Of a stretch of DNA of 64,000 nt, positions 14,848 through 23,046 are shown piece after piece. The stretch's first letter is position 1, and every line of letters begins with the position of its first letter. The notes beneath the pieces were generated by a model. That model saw nothing but the letters and a program-made list of their open reading frames with translations, did no database searches and was not told the DNA's origin. The translations under genes and the position numbers were made by a program. The stretch is taken from contig NZ_RCWZ01000001.1 in the NCBI RefSeq assembly GCF_003675385.1, positions 744,001 through 808,000 on the forward strand. The letters run 5' to 3'. The stretch comes from Mucilaginibacter kameinonensis (GTDB lineage Bacteria; Bacteroidota; Bacteroidia; Sphingobacteriales; Sphingobacteriaceae).

Positions 14848-16920
14848 CTATCTAATTACCGCGCCGTTGTGGAAATCTTCGGTTGGGGCAACAAAGCTTA
14901 GCTTGCCTTCGCTGTTTTCGGCCATCAGGATCATACCTTGCGATACAATGCCTTTTATCTCCCTCGGTTCCAGGTTTACCAGGATACTCACTTTTTGGCC
15001 GATGATGTTTTCCGGCTCATAGTATTCGGCAATGCCCGATACTACGGTGCGCTCATCGATGCCGGTATCAATAGTCAGCTTCAGCAGCTTTTTAGTTTTT
15101 GCAACTTTCTCAGCAGCCAAAATGGTACCGGTGCGGATATCCATGGTGGCAAAGGTTTCGTAATTAACGTTTTCCTTTGCAGGCTGCACATCGGCAGATT
15201 TTGGCGGAATGGCGGCGGCTTTTTTATCTGATAATTTTTTAAGCTGGGCTTCTATCACATCGTCTTCTACCTTTTCAAATAATAGCGCTGCCGGGTTTAA
15301 CTGGTGACCATTGTTGAAATACATTTCCTGATCATAAGCTATCGGCTCGTTAGGCAGATTAAGCATGGTAATGATCTTTTTAGCAGTAGCCGGTAAAAAC
15401 GCCTGTGCCGCGGTTGCCAAATGACCAATCAACACCAAACAGTTGTGCAATGCTTCTTTGGCAGCGGCAGGATCTGTTTTGATGGTTTTCCAAGGCTCTT
15501 TCTCGGTCAGGTAGCGGTTACCTAAACGGGCCATGTCCATTACAGCCTGTAAAGCCTGACGGTAGCGGTAAGCTTCGAGGTTCTTCTCTATCTCGTCGTA
15601 ATATTCGCCAATACCGGTGCTCAGGCTTTCGTCGGTAAATTCAATCCTGTCGGTATCCGTCTCAATTTTACCGCCGTAAAACTTATGCATCAGTATCATT
15701 ACCCTATTTACGAAGTTACCCAGGATGGCCACCAGCTCGTTATTTACACGGGCCTGGTAATCTTTCCAGGTAAACTCGCTGTCGCTGGTTTCTGGCAGAA
15801 TAGATGTTAGCACATAACGTAGCTCATCCTGTTTACCCGGAAACTCTTCCAGGTATTCGTGCAACCAAACCGCGTGGTTGCGTGAGGTTGAAAGTTTATC
15901 GCCTTCTAAATTCAAAAACTCGTTAGCCGGCACGTTTTGAGGCAAAATATATTCGCCGTGCGCGTGCAATATAGAAGGGAAAATAATACAGTGGAACACG
16001 ATATTATCCTTGCCGATAAAATGCAGCAAACAAGCGTCATCCTGTTCATCAGCCTGTTTTTTCCAGTATAATTTCCAGTCTTTTTTATTATCAATAGCCC
16101 ATTGCTTGGTGGCCGAAATGTAGCCGATAGGTGCATCCATCCACACGTAAAGCTTTTTGCCTTTGGCCTCGGCTAAGGGCACATCAATACCCCAGTCAAG
16201 GTCGCGGGTCATGGAGCGTGGTTGCAAGCCCGATTTTAGCCATGATTTACACTGGCCAAAAACATTCACTTTCCAGCTGCCTTCCTTCTCGTCAATCCAT
16301 TGCTCCAACCATGGCTGGTATTTATCTAACGGCAGGTACCAATGCTTGGTCGATTTCAATACCGGAGTTTTACCGCTCAGAGTTGAGATCGGGTTGATCA
16401 GGTCGGTTGGGTTGAGTGAAGTACCGCAACGCTCGCATTGGTCGCCATAGGCATTTTCATTGCCGCAATTTGGGCAGGTGCCAATGATATAACGGTCGGC
16501 CAAAAACTGCTGAAAATCTTCGTCAAAATACTGATCAGAAAACTTCTCAATAAACTCGTCTTTTTCATACAGGTTTAGGAAAAACTCCTGGCTCAGCTCA
16601 TGATGAATAGGCGACGAGGTGCGATGATAAATATCAAAAGCGATCCCGAACTCTTCAAAACTCTCTTTTATTTGCTTGTGATATTTGTCGATAATAGCTT
16701 GGGGCGTAGTATCTTCTTTTTTGGCTTTGATGGTAATGGCCGCGCCATGCTCATCCGAGCCGCATATATACACTACATCCTTCTTTTTTAGCCTTAAATA
16801 CCGCACAAAAATATCTGCCGGAAGATATGCACCGGCAAGGTGACCAATATGTAAGGGGCCGTTGGCATAAGGCAGGGCCGATGTAATGGTGAATCGTTTA
16901 TATTTGTTGAGTTGTGACAT
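14848..16920 (-). CDS. metG: Methionine--tRNA ligase with C-terminal tRNA-binding domain
   Basis: A 690-residue class I aminoacyl-tRNA synthetase that charges tRNA-Met. The HIGH motif is at residues 24-27 (GPLHIGHLAG), the zinc knuckle is CPNCGNENAYGDQCERCG, and the KMSKS equivalent is KLSTS at 342-346. Residues from about 585 form an EMAP/Trbp111-type OB-fold (MDIRTGTILAAEKV...KLTIDTG, then SQGMILMAENSEGKL) that aids tRNA binding and dimerisation. The length and domain set match the E. coli-type dimeric enzyme. An upstream in-frame start at 16995 adds 25 unrelated residues; ATG 16920 gives the family N-terminus. It is the only gene on this strand between two divergent or unrelated units. Confidence 0.97.
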   Translation of the reverse strand: MSQLNKYKRFTITSALPYANGPLHIGHLAGAYLPADIFVRYLRLKKKDVVYICGSDEHGAAITIKAKKEDTTPQAIIDKYHKQIKESFEEFGIAFDIYHRTSSPIHHELSQEFFLNLYEKDEFIEKFSDQYFDEDFQQFLADRYIIGTCPNCGNENAYGDQCERCGTSLNPTDLINPISTLSGKTPVLKSTKHWYLPLDKYQPWLEQWIDEKEGSWKVNVFGQCKSWLKSGLQPRSMTRDLDWGIDVPLAEAKGKKLYVWMDAPIGYISATKQWAIDNKKDWKLYWKKQADEQDDACLLHFIGKDNIVFHCIIFPSILHAHGEYILPQNVPANEFLNLEGDKLSTSRNHAVWLHEYLEEFPGKQDELRYVLTSILPETSDSEFTWKDYQARVNNELVAILGNFVNRVMILMHKFYGGKIETDTDRIEFTDESLSTGIGEYYDEIEKNLEAYRYRQALQAVMDMARLGNRYLTEKEPWKTIKTDPAAAKEALHNCLVLIGHLATAAQAFLPATAKKIITMLNLPNEPIAYDQEMYFNNGHQLNPAALLFEKVEDDVIEAQLKKLSDKKAAAIPPKSADVQPAKENVNYETFATMDIRTGTILAAEKVAKTKKLLKLTIDTGIDERTVVSGIAEYYEPENIIGQKVSILVNLEPREIKGIVSQGMILMAENSEGKLSFVAPTEDFHNGAVIR

Positions 16921-17058
16921 TAAATATCGCCTTGGTAAATAGTGTGCAAAGATAATTGATTTAAGTGGGAAAAATGCCCGAACCATGATGCTCATGATTT
17001 AAGGATTTCCTGATTTTTTGTCTCTTATTATCAAGGTAATCGTTCAATCTTTAAAATC

Positions 17059-17961
17059 ATGGTTCAAACTCACCCACCTTACCTTAAAAAAGGCGATAAA
17101 ATTGCCATTACTTGCCCGGCAAAAAAGCTGCCTAATCCTATGACAGATGCCATTGCGCTGTTGCAAAGCTGGGGATTAGAAGTTGTATTAGGCGATACGG
17201 TGGAAGCTTCGTTTCACCAATTTGCAGGCGATGATGATTTAAGGGCGGCCGATATGCAGCGCTTTATTGATGATGACAGTATTAAAGCCATCATAGCTGC
17301 TCGCGGAGGCTACGGAACCGTGAGAATGATTGATAAAGTTGATTTCAGTCGCTTTGCACAAAACCCTAAATGGCTCATCGGTTTTAGCGATATTACAATA
17401 TTGCATTCTCACCTGTTTACCAACTACGGTGCGCAAACCATACACGGGCAAATGCCGGTTAATATCCCGGATGCGTCCAAACATTCGATAGATACTTTAA
17501 GGCGGGCCCTGTTTGGCGAAGAGTTAAGCTATGAATTTACAACACACGATACTAACAAGCCCGGCGAGGCTACAGGCATTATAATCGGCGGTAATTTATC
17601 CCTACTGTTAGCATCTGCCGGTTCAGTATCTGATTTAGATTATACAGGGAAAATTCTGTTTATAGAAGATGTGGGCGAATACCTTTATTCGGTAGATAGA
17701 ATGCTGCGAATGTTGGACAGGGCCGGTAAACTAAAAAAACTGGCAGGCCTGGTAGTAGGAGGCTTTACCGATATTAAAGATAATGACATCCCCTTCGGCC
17801 AAACCGTGCCGCAGATAGTGATGGATATTGTAAAAGGCTATGATTACCCGGTATGTTTTGATTTCCCGGCAGGGCATATCCCGGATAATAATAGTTTAAT
17901 ATTAGGACGCGAGGTTGGATTGCAAGTAGATGAAAAGCAGGCGAGGTTGTGGTTTAAGTAA
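17059..17961 (+). CDS. LD-carboxypeptidase (peptidase family S66)
   Basis: A 300-residue cytoplasmic serine peptidase of the S66/LdcA family, which trims the terminal D-Ala from muropeptide tetrapeptides in cell-wall recycling. Visible motifs: GDKIAITCPAKKL at the N-terminus, AARGGYGTVRMID, the nucleophile region WLIGFSDITILH, the Glu in LFIEDVGEYLYSVDRML, and the His in CFDFPAGHIPDN. Related mccF-type self-immunity peptidases share this fold, but the short loop and length fit the LdcA branch. It is divergent from metG; the region downstream is filled with repeat elements. Confidence 0.92.
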   Translation: MVQTHPPYLKKGDKIAITCPAKKLPNPMTDAIALLQSWGLEVVLGDTVEASFHQFAGDDDLRAADMQRFIDDDSIKAIIAARGGYGTVRMIDKVDFSRFAQNPKWLIGFSDITILHSHLFTNYGAQTIHGQMPVNIPDASKHSIDTLRRALFGEELSYEFTTHDTNKPGEATGIIIGGNLSLLLASAGSVSDLDYTGKILFIEDVGEYLYSVDRMLRMLDRAGKLKKLAGLVVGGFTDIKDNDIPFGQTVPQIVMDIVKGYDYPVCFDFPAGHIPDNNSLILGREVGLQVDEKQARLWFK

Positions 17962-18048
17962 ACGAATTTAAAATCCTCTCTTCAAAAGGTAGTAGCCCAT
18001 AAAAAGGTAATTCCCTCCCTTGGCAAAGTAATAGGCCATGAATTGAAA

Positions 18049-18167
18049 ATTCCCTCCCTTGGGAGGGGTGCGTTAGGATCGCAAGTTGGCAGGGAGGGGT
18101 TTATACGCCATTTAGCGATTAACCCAGTCGATGAAACCCCTCCCTACACCCTCCCAGGGGAGGGAAT
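18049..18167. repeat. Dispersed GGGAGGGG palindromic element, copy 1
   Basis: A 119-bp element with nested inverted repeats. The outer arms ATTCCCTCCCTTGGGAGGG and CCCTCCCAGGGGAGGGAAT differ at one base; inner arms GCAGGGAGGGG and CCCCTCCCTAC flank a loop. A second copy at 56983-57099 is identical over 29 bases (18088-18116 with 57021-57049) and 42 bases (18127-18168 with 57059-57100). A partial left arm also occurs at about 18010-18022. Confidence 0.85.
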
Positions 18168-18198
18168 CACACAGCCCCTCGCTTTTTGATTTCTTTGC

Positions 18199-18224
18199 TC
18201 CCCCCTTTAGGGGGCCGGGGGGCA
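18199..18224. repeat. CCCCCTTTAGGGGG(CC)GGGGGGC fragment
   Basis: This stretch repeats the right arm of the element at 22301-22407 (CTCCCCCTTTAGGGGGCCGG). It is part of the 294-base gap between the LD-carboxypeptidase and the exonuclease genes, which is otherwise filled by the preceding element. Confidence 0.7.
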
Positions 18225-18255
18225 AACCAATTTGCTTATCAGTAGTTTATACATC

Positions 18256-19362
18256 ATGGCCAAAAAACCGCTGCTTGAATTTACTGACAGAGGAATTTAC
18301 TGTGCGCAGGGCAAATTTTATATCGATCCCTGGAAACCGGTTGATGATGCTGTGATAACCCATGCCCATGCCGATCATGCTTATTGGGGGCATAAACACT
18401 ATTTAGCGCATCATCTGTCACGCGAGGTGTTGTTGTATCGCCTTGGCGAAATCAACCTCCAAACGGTTGAGTATGGTGAAACCGTACTAAAGAATGGTGT
18501 AAGCATATCGCTATATCCCGCAGGGCACGTAATTGGTTCGGCACAGATCCGGGTTGAATACAAAGGTGAGGTTTGGGTGGTTTCAGGCGATTATAAAGTG
18601 GAAAACGACGGTATCTCCACCCCTTTTGAACCGGTTAAATGCCATCACTTTATTTCCGAGTGTACGTTCGGTATGCCGGTTTATCAATGGAAACCGCAGG
18701 TACAAACATTTAACGAGATCAATAGCTGGTGGCGAAATAATATCGATAACGGGCTGGCTACAGTGATCGTAGGTTACTCATTAGGGAAAGCGCAGCGCAT
18801 CCTGCAGAATCTCGATCTATTTAACGGCAAGGTTTATACCCATGGTGTTATCGAAAATACCAATGAAGCTTTGCGCCGCAATGGTGTGCTGTTAAATCCA
18901 ACAGAACGGATCACACAGGAGAGCTCGAAGGAAGAAGTGAGGAAAGGCATTATTATAGCGCCGCCCTCATCGGTGGGCACGCCATGGATGCGCAAGTTTC
19001 AGCCTTATAGTTTTGGCTATTGCTCGGGCTGGATGGCTATCCGCGGAGCTAAACGCCGTCGTGCTGCCGATAGGGGATTTGTCCTGTCTGACCACGCTGA
19101 CTGGGACGGCCTCATCAGTGCTATTGACGCCACGGGCTGTGAGTGTGTTTATCTTACCCACGGCTACACCGCCACTTTTTCAAGATATTTAAGTGAGATA
19201 GGTTTTAACGCACGTGAGGTGCATACGCTTTATGGTGGCGAAGAGGAAGATACCTCACCTCAACCTTCATCAGAAGAAAGGGAGCCTGAAACCTATGATA
19301 AATCTTCAAGTGAAGTCTCCCCTCTCGGGGGAGATTTAGAGGGGGAAGGAGGTATCTCATGA
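18256..19362 (+). CDS. Ligase-associated DNA exonuclease (SNM1/Pso2-like MBL fold)
   Basis: A 368-residue metallo-beta-lactamase/beta-CASP-type nuclease. The metal motif THAHADHAYWGH is near residue 34, followed by HVIGSAQIRVEYKG, SGDYKVENDG and SDHADWDGL, as in the bacterial exonucleases encoded next to ATP-dependent ligases and thought to repair DNA ends or crosslinks. The stop codon overlaps the ligase start (ATGA), indicating translational coupling. The last 35-40 residues (EEDTSPQPSSEEREPE through SPLGGDLEGEGG) are not part of the fold: they are encoded by a palindromic repeat (19250-19356) captured in frame. ATG 18256 begins the family N-terminus MAKKPLLEFTDRGIYC. Confidence 0.9.
   Translation: MAKKPLLEFTDRGIYCAQGKFYIDPWKPVDDAVITHAHADHAYWGHKHYLAHHLSREVLLYRLGEINLQTVEYGETVLKNGVSISLYPAGHVIGSAQIRVEYKGEVWVVSGDYKVENDGISTPFEPVKCHHFISECTFGMPVYQWKPQVQTFNEINSWWRNNIDNGLATVIVGYSLGKAQRILQNLDLFNGKVYTHGVIENTNEALRRNGVLLNPTERITQESSKEEVRKGIIIAPPSSVGTPWMRKFQPYSFGYCSGWMAIRGAKRRRAADRGFVLSDHADWDGLISAIDATGCECVYLTHGYTATFSRYLSEIGFNAREVHTLYGGEEEDTSPQPSSEEREPETYDKSSSEVSPLGGDLEGEGGIS
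19250..19356 (+). repeat. Palindromic element captured in the exonuclease 3' end
   Basis: This stretch contains CTCCCCTCTCGGGGGAGA and TTTAGAGGGGG, with a CCTCACCTCAACC-type left part, characteristic of GC-rich intergenic palindromes of this phylum. Here it is read as the C-terminal tail of the exonuclease, up to the ligase start. Confidence 0.65.
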
Positions 19363-20975
19363 AAGCATTCGCGCAACTCTTTTTATCGCTTGACGAAACC
19401 AACAAAACCAATGAAAAGGTTAAGGTATTAAAAGACTATTTTAATACCGTGCCCGATACTGATAAGATGCACATGCTTGCCCTTTTTACTGGTCGGCGGC
19501 CCAAGCGGCAAATCAATTCAACACTTGTTCGTAACTGGGCTATTGAGGCATCGCACATTCCCGCCTGGTTGTTTGAGGAAAGCTATCATGTAGTAGGCGA
19601 TTTGGCTGAAACCATGGCTTTGTTGATGCCGCAAAGCAACGCGAGCAGCAGCAAAACCCTTACCGAGTGGATAGCCGAGATTAATGCTCTTAACGATAAA
19701 ACAGAAGAAGAAAAAAAGGAGTGGCTGATGGAGTCGTGGGCGATGCTGGATAATCAGGAGCGCTTTGTGTTTAACAAGCTGCTTACCGGTAGCTTCAGGG
19801 TTGGCGTATCACAAAATCTGGTGATTAAGGCATTGGCTGATATCTCCGGATTGGAACCCGCTGTACTTACCCATCGTGTAATGGGCAGTTGGCTGCCCGA
19901 AACTTATCAGTTTTCGCAGCTGATGGAAGAACAGGATGCCGCGGCAAATATTTCACGCCCCTACCCTTTCTTTTTAGCTTATCCAATACAGGAAACATCC
20001 GAAAAGCAAAAAACACCCGCCGAAGTAGGTATTGCCCTTGGTGATGCCGCCGACTGGCAGGCCGAATGGAAATGGGATGGCATCCGGGCGCAAATGATAA
20101 AGCGGGGCGCTGAAATTTTTATCTGGAGCCGGGGCGAAGACCTCGCCACCGAAAAGTTTCCTGAACTTCACCCTTTCCTGAACGGGCTGCCCGATGGTAC
20201 AGTGATTGACGGAGAAATCCTCAGTTTTCAGAACGGTTTACCTATGCCTTTTAATGTGCTGCAAACCCGTATCGGCCGGAAAAACCTGAGTAAAAAGATC
20301 CTGGAAGAAAGCCCCGTTGCCGTGATAGCTTATGATTGCCTGGAGTATAAAGGCGAGGATATCCGCTATAAAACTCAAGCCGAAAGACGGGAGATTTTGG
20401 AACATTTACAGGCCGAAACGCAATACCCCGAAATATTTCGAATTTCGGCGTTGATTGGCTTTGAAACCTGGGAGCAGCTTGGTAGCATCAGGGAGCAATC
20501 GCGCGCTATGATAGCCGAAGGGATTATGCTGAAGCGTAAAAGCGCCGCTTACCAGGTTGGTCGTAAACGAGGCGACTGGTGGAAATGGAAGATCGACCCG
20601 CTATCGGTTGATGCCGTAATGATCTATGCTCAAAAAGGGCACGGTCGCCGGGCGGATTTGTATACCGATTATACCTTCGCTGTTTGGGATGGCGATAAGC
20701 TGGTGCCTTTCGCCAAAGCCTACTCGGGCCTTACGGATGCAGAGATCAACAAGGTTGACTATTTTATAAAACGCAACACCATCGAAAAATTTGGCCCCGT
20801 ACGTACCGTAAAGCCAGAATTGGTGTTTGAAATAGGCTTTGAAGGTATCAATAAATCAACCCGGCATAAATCGGGTATCGCGTTGCGTTTTCCGAGGATC
20901 TTGCGATGGCGGCATGATAAGCCCAAAGAAGAAGCCGATACACTTGAAAGTCTGAAAGCTTTACTGGGCGAATAA
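19359..20975 (+). CDS. ATP-dependent DNA ligase
   Basis: A 538-residue ATP-dependent DNA ligase of the bacterial LigB/archaeal Lig1-like type. The N-terminal DNA-binding domain (about 1-210) is followed by the adenylation domain with motif I EWKWDGIRAQ, Lys238 being the AMP-accepting residue, then VIDGEILSF (motif III), EGIMLKRKSA (IV) and WWKWKID (V). It seals nicks using ATP, separate from the replicative NAD-dependent LigA. It overlaps the exonuclease gene by 4 bases. In many genomes this pair is followed by a DEXH helicase and a phosphoesterase; here a MaoC protein follows instead, so the set is incomplete in this window. Confidence 0.95.
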   Translation: MKAFAQLFLSLDETNKTNEKVKVLKDYFNTVPDTDKMHMLALFTGRRPKRQINSTLVRNWAIEASHIPAWLFEESYHVVGDLAETMALLMPQSNASSSKTLTEWIAEINALNDKTEEEKKEWLMESWAMLDNQERFVFNKLLTGSFRVGVSQNLVIKALADISGLEPAVLTHRVMGSWLPETYQFSQLMEEQDAAANISRPYPFFLAYPIQETSEKQKTPAEVGIALGDAADWQAEWKWDGIRAQMIKRGAEIFIWSRGEDLATEKFPELHPFLNGLPDGTVIDGEILSFQNGLPMPFNVLQTRIGRKNLSKKILEESPVAVIAYDCLEYKGEDIRYKTQAERREILEHLQAETQYPEIFRISALIGFETWEQLGSIREQSRAMIAEGIMLKRKSAAYQVGRKRGDWWKWKIDPLSVDAVMIYAQKGHGRRADLYTDYTFAVWDGDKLVPFAKAYSGLTDAEINKVDYFIKRNTIEKFGPVRTVKPELVFEIGFEGINKSTRHKSGIALRFPRILRWRHDKPKEEADTLESLKALLGE

Positions 20976-20989
20976 CTGGTTAGATTTTA

Positions 20990-20997
20990 TACCTTTG
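20990..20997 (+). promoter_or_regulatory. -7 promoter element upstream of the MaoC gene
   Basis: TACCTTTG matches TAnnTTTG exactly, 40 bases before the ATG at 21038, so this gene probably has its own promoter rather than depending on the ligase transcript. Confidence 0.55.
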
Positions 20998-21037
20998 CGG
21001 CTTCAAAACAGAACACCCTAACTATCATTAAACCAGT

Positions 21038-21499
21038 ATGATTGTAATTAATAATTTTCAGGAGTTTGAACAGCAGGTAGGCAATGACCTTGGTGTATCA
21101 TCATGGCATACTATTACGCAGGAGCAGATCAATAAATTTGCTGATGCTACGCTTGATCATCAATGGATTCACACCGACCCTGAAAGGGCTAAAACTGAAA
21201 GTCCTTTTAAATCAACCATAGCACATGGCTATCTTACGCTTTCGCTCATTCCTCACCTGTGGAAAGAAATCGTAACTATAGGCAACCTGAAAATGGAAAT
21301 TAACTATGGGATCGAAAACCTGCGTTTTGCCCAGCCGGTATTAGTTGATAGTGAGGTGCGCCTGAAAGTAAAGCTGGCTGGTTTGTTAAACCTGCGTGGC
21401 GTGATCAAAGCTACCATGAGCATCGAAATGGAAATAAAAGACCAGCGTAAGCCTGCCTTCAGCGGCGATGTTGTGTTTTTATATCACTTTGTGGATTAA
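21038..21499 (+). CDS. MaoC family dehydratase
   Basis: A 153-residue hot-dog-fold protein of the MaoC/R-specific enoyl-CoA hydratase family. The catalytic Asp/His region is FADATLDHQWIHTDPERA, followed by SPFKSTIAHGYLTLSL and the strand NYGIENLRFAQPV. Members hydrate enoyl-CoA or enoyl-ACP esters in fatty-acid or polyester metabolism. Length is standard for a single-domain MaoC. It stands alone with its own promoter, and the gene on the far side is convergent nadD, separated by repeat-derived sequence. Confidence 0.9.
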   Translation: MIVINNFQEFEQQVGNDLGVSSWHTITQEQINKFADATLDHQWIHTDPERAKTESPFKSTIAHGYLTLSLIPHLWKEIVTIGNLKMEINYGIENLRFAQPVLVDSEVRLKVKLAGLLNLRGVIKATMSIEMEIKDQRKPAFSGDVVFLYHFVD

Positions 21500-21525
21500 G
21501 AAATTACTTCGTATTTCTATACACC

Positions 21526-21620
21526 CGTCATTGCGAGGTACGAAGCAATCCCCGACTTTACAGAGTGGCTATGCATGTGTCCCTGTGCAGTTCGCGATTG
21601 CTTCGTACCTCGCAATGACG
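21526..21620. repeat. TCATTGCGAGG inverted repeat with perfect 25-bp arms
   Basis: Arms at 21526-21550 (CGTCATTGCGAGGTACGAAG plus CAATC) and 21596-21620 are perfect reverse complements around a 45-base loop. It lies between the convergent MaoC and nadD genes. The left 28 bases recur exactly at 47429-47456. The general motif family is common in many bacterial genomes. Confidence 0.9.
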
Positions 21621-21669
21621 CTTTTCGTTCTCCGCTTGGCCGTGTCCTCACGGTCAACTTGCATGTAAT

Positions 21670-21697
21670 AAAAAGCGCCCGTGAGGACACGGACGCT
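21670..21697 (-). terminator. Terminator of nadD
   Basis: On the minus strand AGCGTCCGTG pairs with CACGGGCGCT around TCCT and is followed by TTTTTA, 29 bases after the nadD stop. One arm (CCGTGAGGACACG) is repeated in inverted orientation at 21641-21653 (CGTGTCCTCACGG), giving a second possible 13-bp stem. Confidence 0.78.
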
Positions 21698-21725
21698 GGG
21701 GTATTTTATAGATAAGGTACTTCGA

Positions 21726-22298
21726 CTACCTGTACAAACTCTTACTCTCAATAAATTTCAACACCGGGTCAGGTACAAAATATTGTACATTCTTTTTTTC
21801 GGCGAGGGATTTGCGGATGAAGGTTGCCGACAGCTCCATGAGCGGCGTCATGGTAATGGTAACTGATGGATGATCGGCCAGTTCGGCATTTTCGTAGCCT
21901 GGGCGCGGATATACAAAAATGCGGTAATCGCGTAGGATAAGCTTATAATTTTTCCATTTATGTAACGTGCCCAGATTGTCAGACCCCATTATCAGGGCAA
22001 ACTCGTGTTCCGGGTATTTTTCTTTTAAATGGGCAAGGGTATCAATGGTATATGATGGCTGTGGCAGTTTCAGTTCCACATCGCTTACGGTAATATTGGT
22101 TGCGTTATCCGTAGCTAACCGAGCCATTTCCAACCTGTCGTAAGTGTTGATCAGGTCGCCATATTTTTTTAGCGGATTTTGGGGTGATACCACTAGCCAT
22201 ACCTTATCAAGCGAGGTATGGTTTGCCATATAATTAGCAATTATCAAATGCCCTATGTGTATAGGATTAAACGAACCAAACAGTAAGCCTATTTTCAT
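21726..22298 (-). CDS. nadD: Nicotinate-nucleotide adenylyltransferase
   Basis: A 190-residue nucleotidyltransferase of the NadD family, which makes deamido-NAD from nicotinate mononucleotide and ATP. It has the N-terminal GSFNPIHIGHLIIANYM with the HxGH-type ATP motif, VWLVVSPQNPLK for substrate contact, and the C-terminal ELSATFIRKSLAE equivalent of the ISSTxxR motif. Gene order gmk then nadD on the minus strand, with yicC upstream, is a common arrangement in this phylum. The 90-base gap to gmk is filled by a palindromic element. Confidence 0.95.
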   Translation of the reverse strand: MKIGLLFGSFNPIHIGHLIIANYMANHTSLDKVWLVVSPQNPLKKYGDLINTYDRLEMARLATDNATNITVSDVELKLPQPSYTIDTLAHLKEKYPEHEFALIMGSDNLGTLHKWKNYKLILRDYRIFVYPRPGYENAELADHPSVTITMTPLMELSATFIRKSLAEKKNVQYFVPDPVLKFIESKSLYR

Positions 22299-22300
22299 GT

Positions 22301-22407
22301 AGTGCCCCCTAACCCCCTAAAGGGGGAATTAAAAGTTTTGTAGATTAAATAGTCCCGGTGTGCAAGATGAGTTTTTTGCACTCCCCCTTTAGGGGGCCGG
22401 GGGGCCA
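22301..22407. repeat. GC-rich palindromic element overlapping the gmk 3' end
   Basis: Left part GTGCCCCCTAACCCCCTAAA followed by GGGGGAATT, right part CTCCCCCTTTAGGGGGCCGG followed by GGGGCC, separated by about 50 bases. The right part is shared with 18199-18224. Its last bases encode the end of gmk (GPPAP and the TAA stop). Confidence 0.78.
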
Positions 22408-22970
22408 ATAAACGCGCTCACTAAATCCTCTGCCTCTGTGCAAGCCGTTTCAAGATCGTAATTTTTGAGTATAATATCAAATTGCGGAGCGTATTTAAGT
22501 TCTTTTTCTGCCTTGGCAAAGCGTTCTTTCAGTTTTTCTTCGCTATCGGTACCCCTGCCGGTCAATCTTTCAATTAAAACCTCAAGTGATGGGGGCTGAA
22601 CAAATATAGCCAGTGCCTGGGCGCCATATTTACGTTTAAGGTGAAGTCCGCCTTCAACGTCGATATCGAATATTACTGTTTTGCCTTGCGCCCAAATGCG
22701 CTCAATTTCGGTACGGAGTGTACCATAAAAAGTACCGGTATAAACCTCTTCAAATTCAACAAATTGTTTTTTTGCAATACGGTGCAAAAACTCTTCCTTG
22801 CTAATGAAATAGTAGTCCTGCTCATGCACTTCATCGCCGCGGCGCTCACGCGTGGTAGCCGAAATGGAAAATTCAAGCTCAGGGATTTTCCCCAGCAAAT
22901 GATGTACAATTGTTGTTTTACCAGCACCCGACGGAGCCGAAAATATGATGAGTTTACCGTTTTGGCTCAT
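22389..22970 (-). CDS. gmk: Guanylate kinase
   Basis: A 193-residue guanylate kinase converting GMP and ATP to GDP and ADP. The P-loop is FSAPSGAGKTT, the GMP-binding region ISATTRERRGDEVHEQDYYF, and the lid region ERLTGRGTDSEEKLKERFAKAE; DIDVEGGLHLKRKYG is the expected beta-strand with DVEG. The final residues GPPAP and the stop codon are contributed by the GC-rich repeat at 22301-22407, replacing whatever the ancestral end was. It lies between yicC and nadD on the same strand. Confidence 0.96.
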   Translation of the reverse strand: MSQNGKLIIFSAPSGAGKTTIVHHLLGKIPELEFSISATTRERRGDEVHEQDYYFISKEEFLHRIAKKQFVEFEEVYTGTFYGTLRTEIERIWAQGKTVIFDIDVEGGLHLKRKYGAQALAIFVQPPSLEVLIERLTGRGTDSEEKLKERFAKAEKELKYAPQFDIILKNYDLETACTEAEDLVSAFIGPPAP

Positions 22971-22971
22971 A

Positions 22972-23046
22972 GCTTATAGTTCATGGTTCATAGCTGGTTA
23001 TAGTAATGAAATTAATCCATGAACTATGAACCATTATCTATGAACT
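22972..23046. repeat. GTTCATAG/GTTCATGG word repeat between gmk and yicC
   Basis: The gap is almost wholly made of iterations of TTCATGG, TTCATAG and their reverse complements (CCATGAACTATGAACC, then TATCTATGAAC). Read from yicC, the iterations start directly after its TAA stop. The two halves can fold into an imperfect hairpin. Confidence 0.8.

Noticed and set aside
16131..16450. Overlapping plus-strand reading frames inside metG
   Set aside because: They oppose a fully conserved metG coding region and have no domain; they are shadows.
18000..18240. CRISPR-like repetition
   Set aside because: Repeats are nested palindromes with one partner copy far away and no regularly spaced units with unique spacers.
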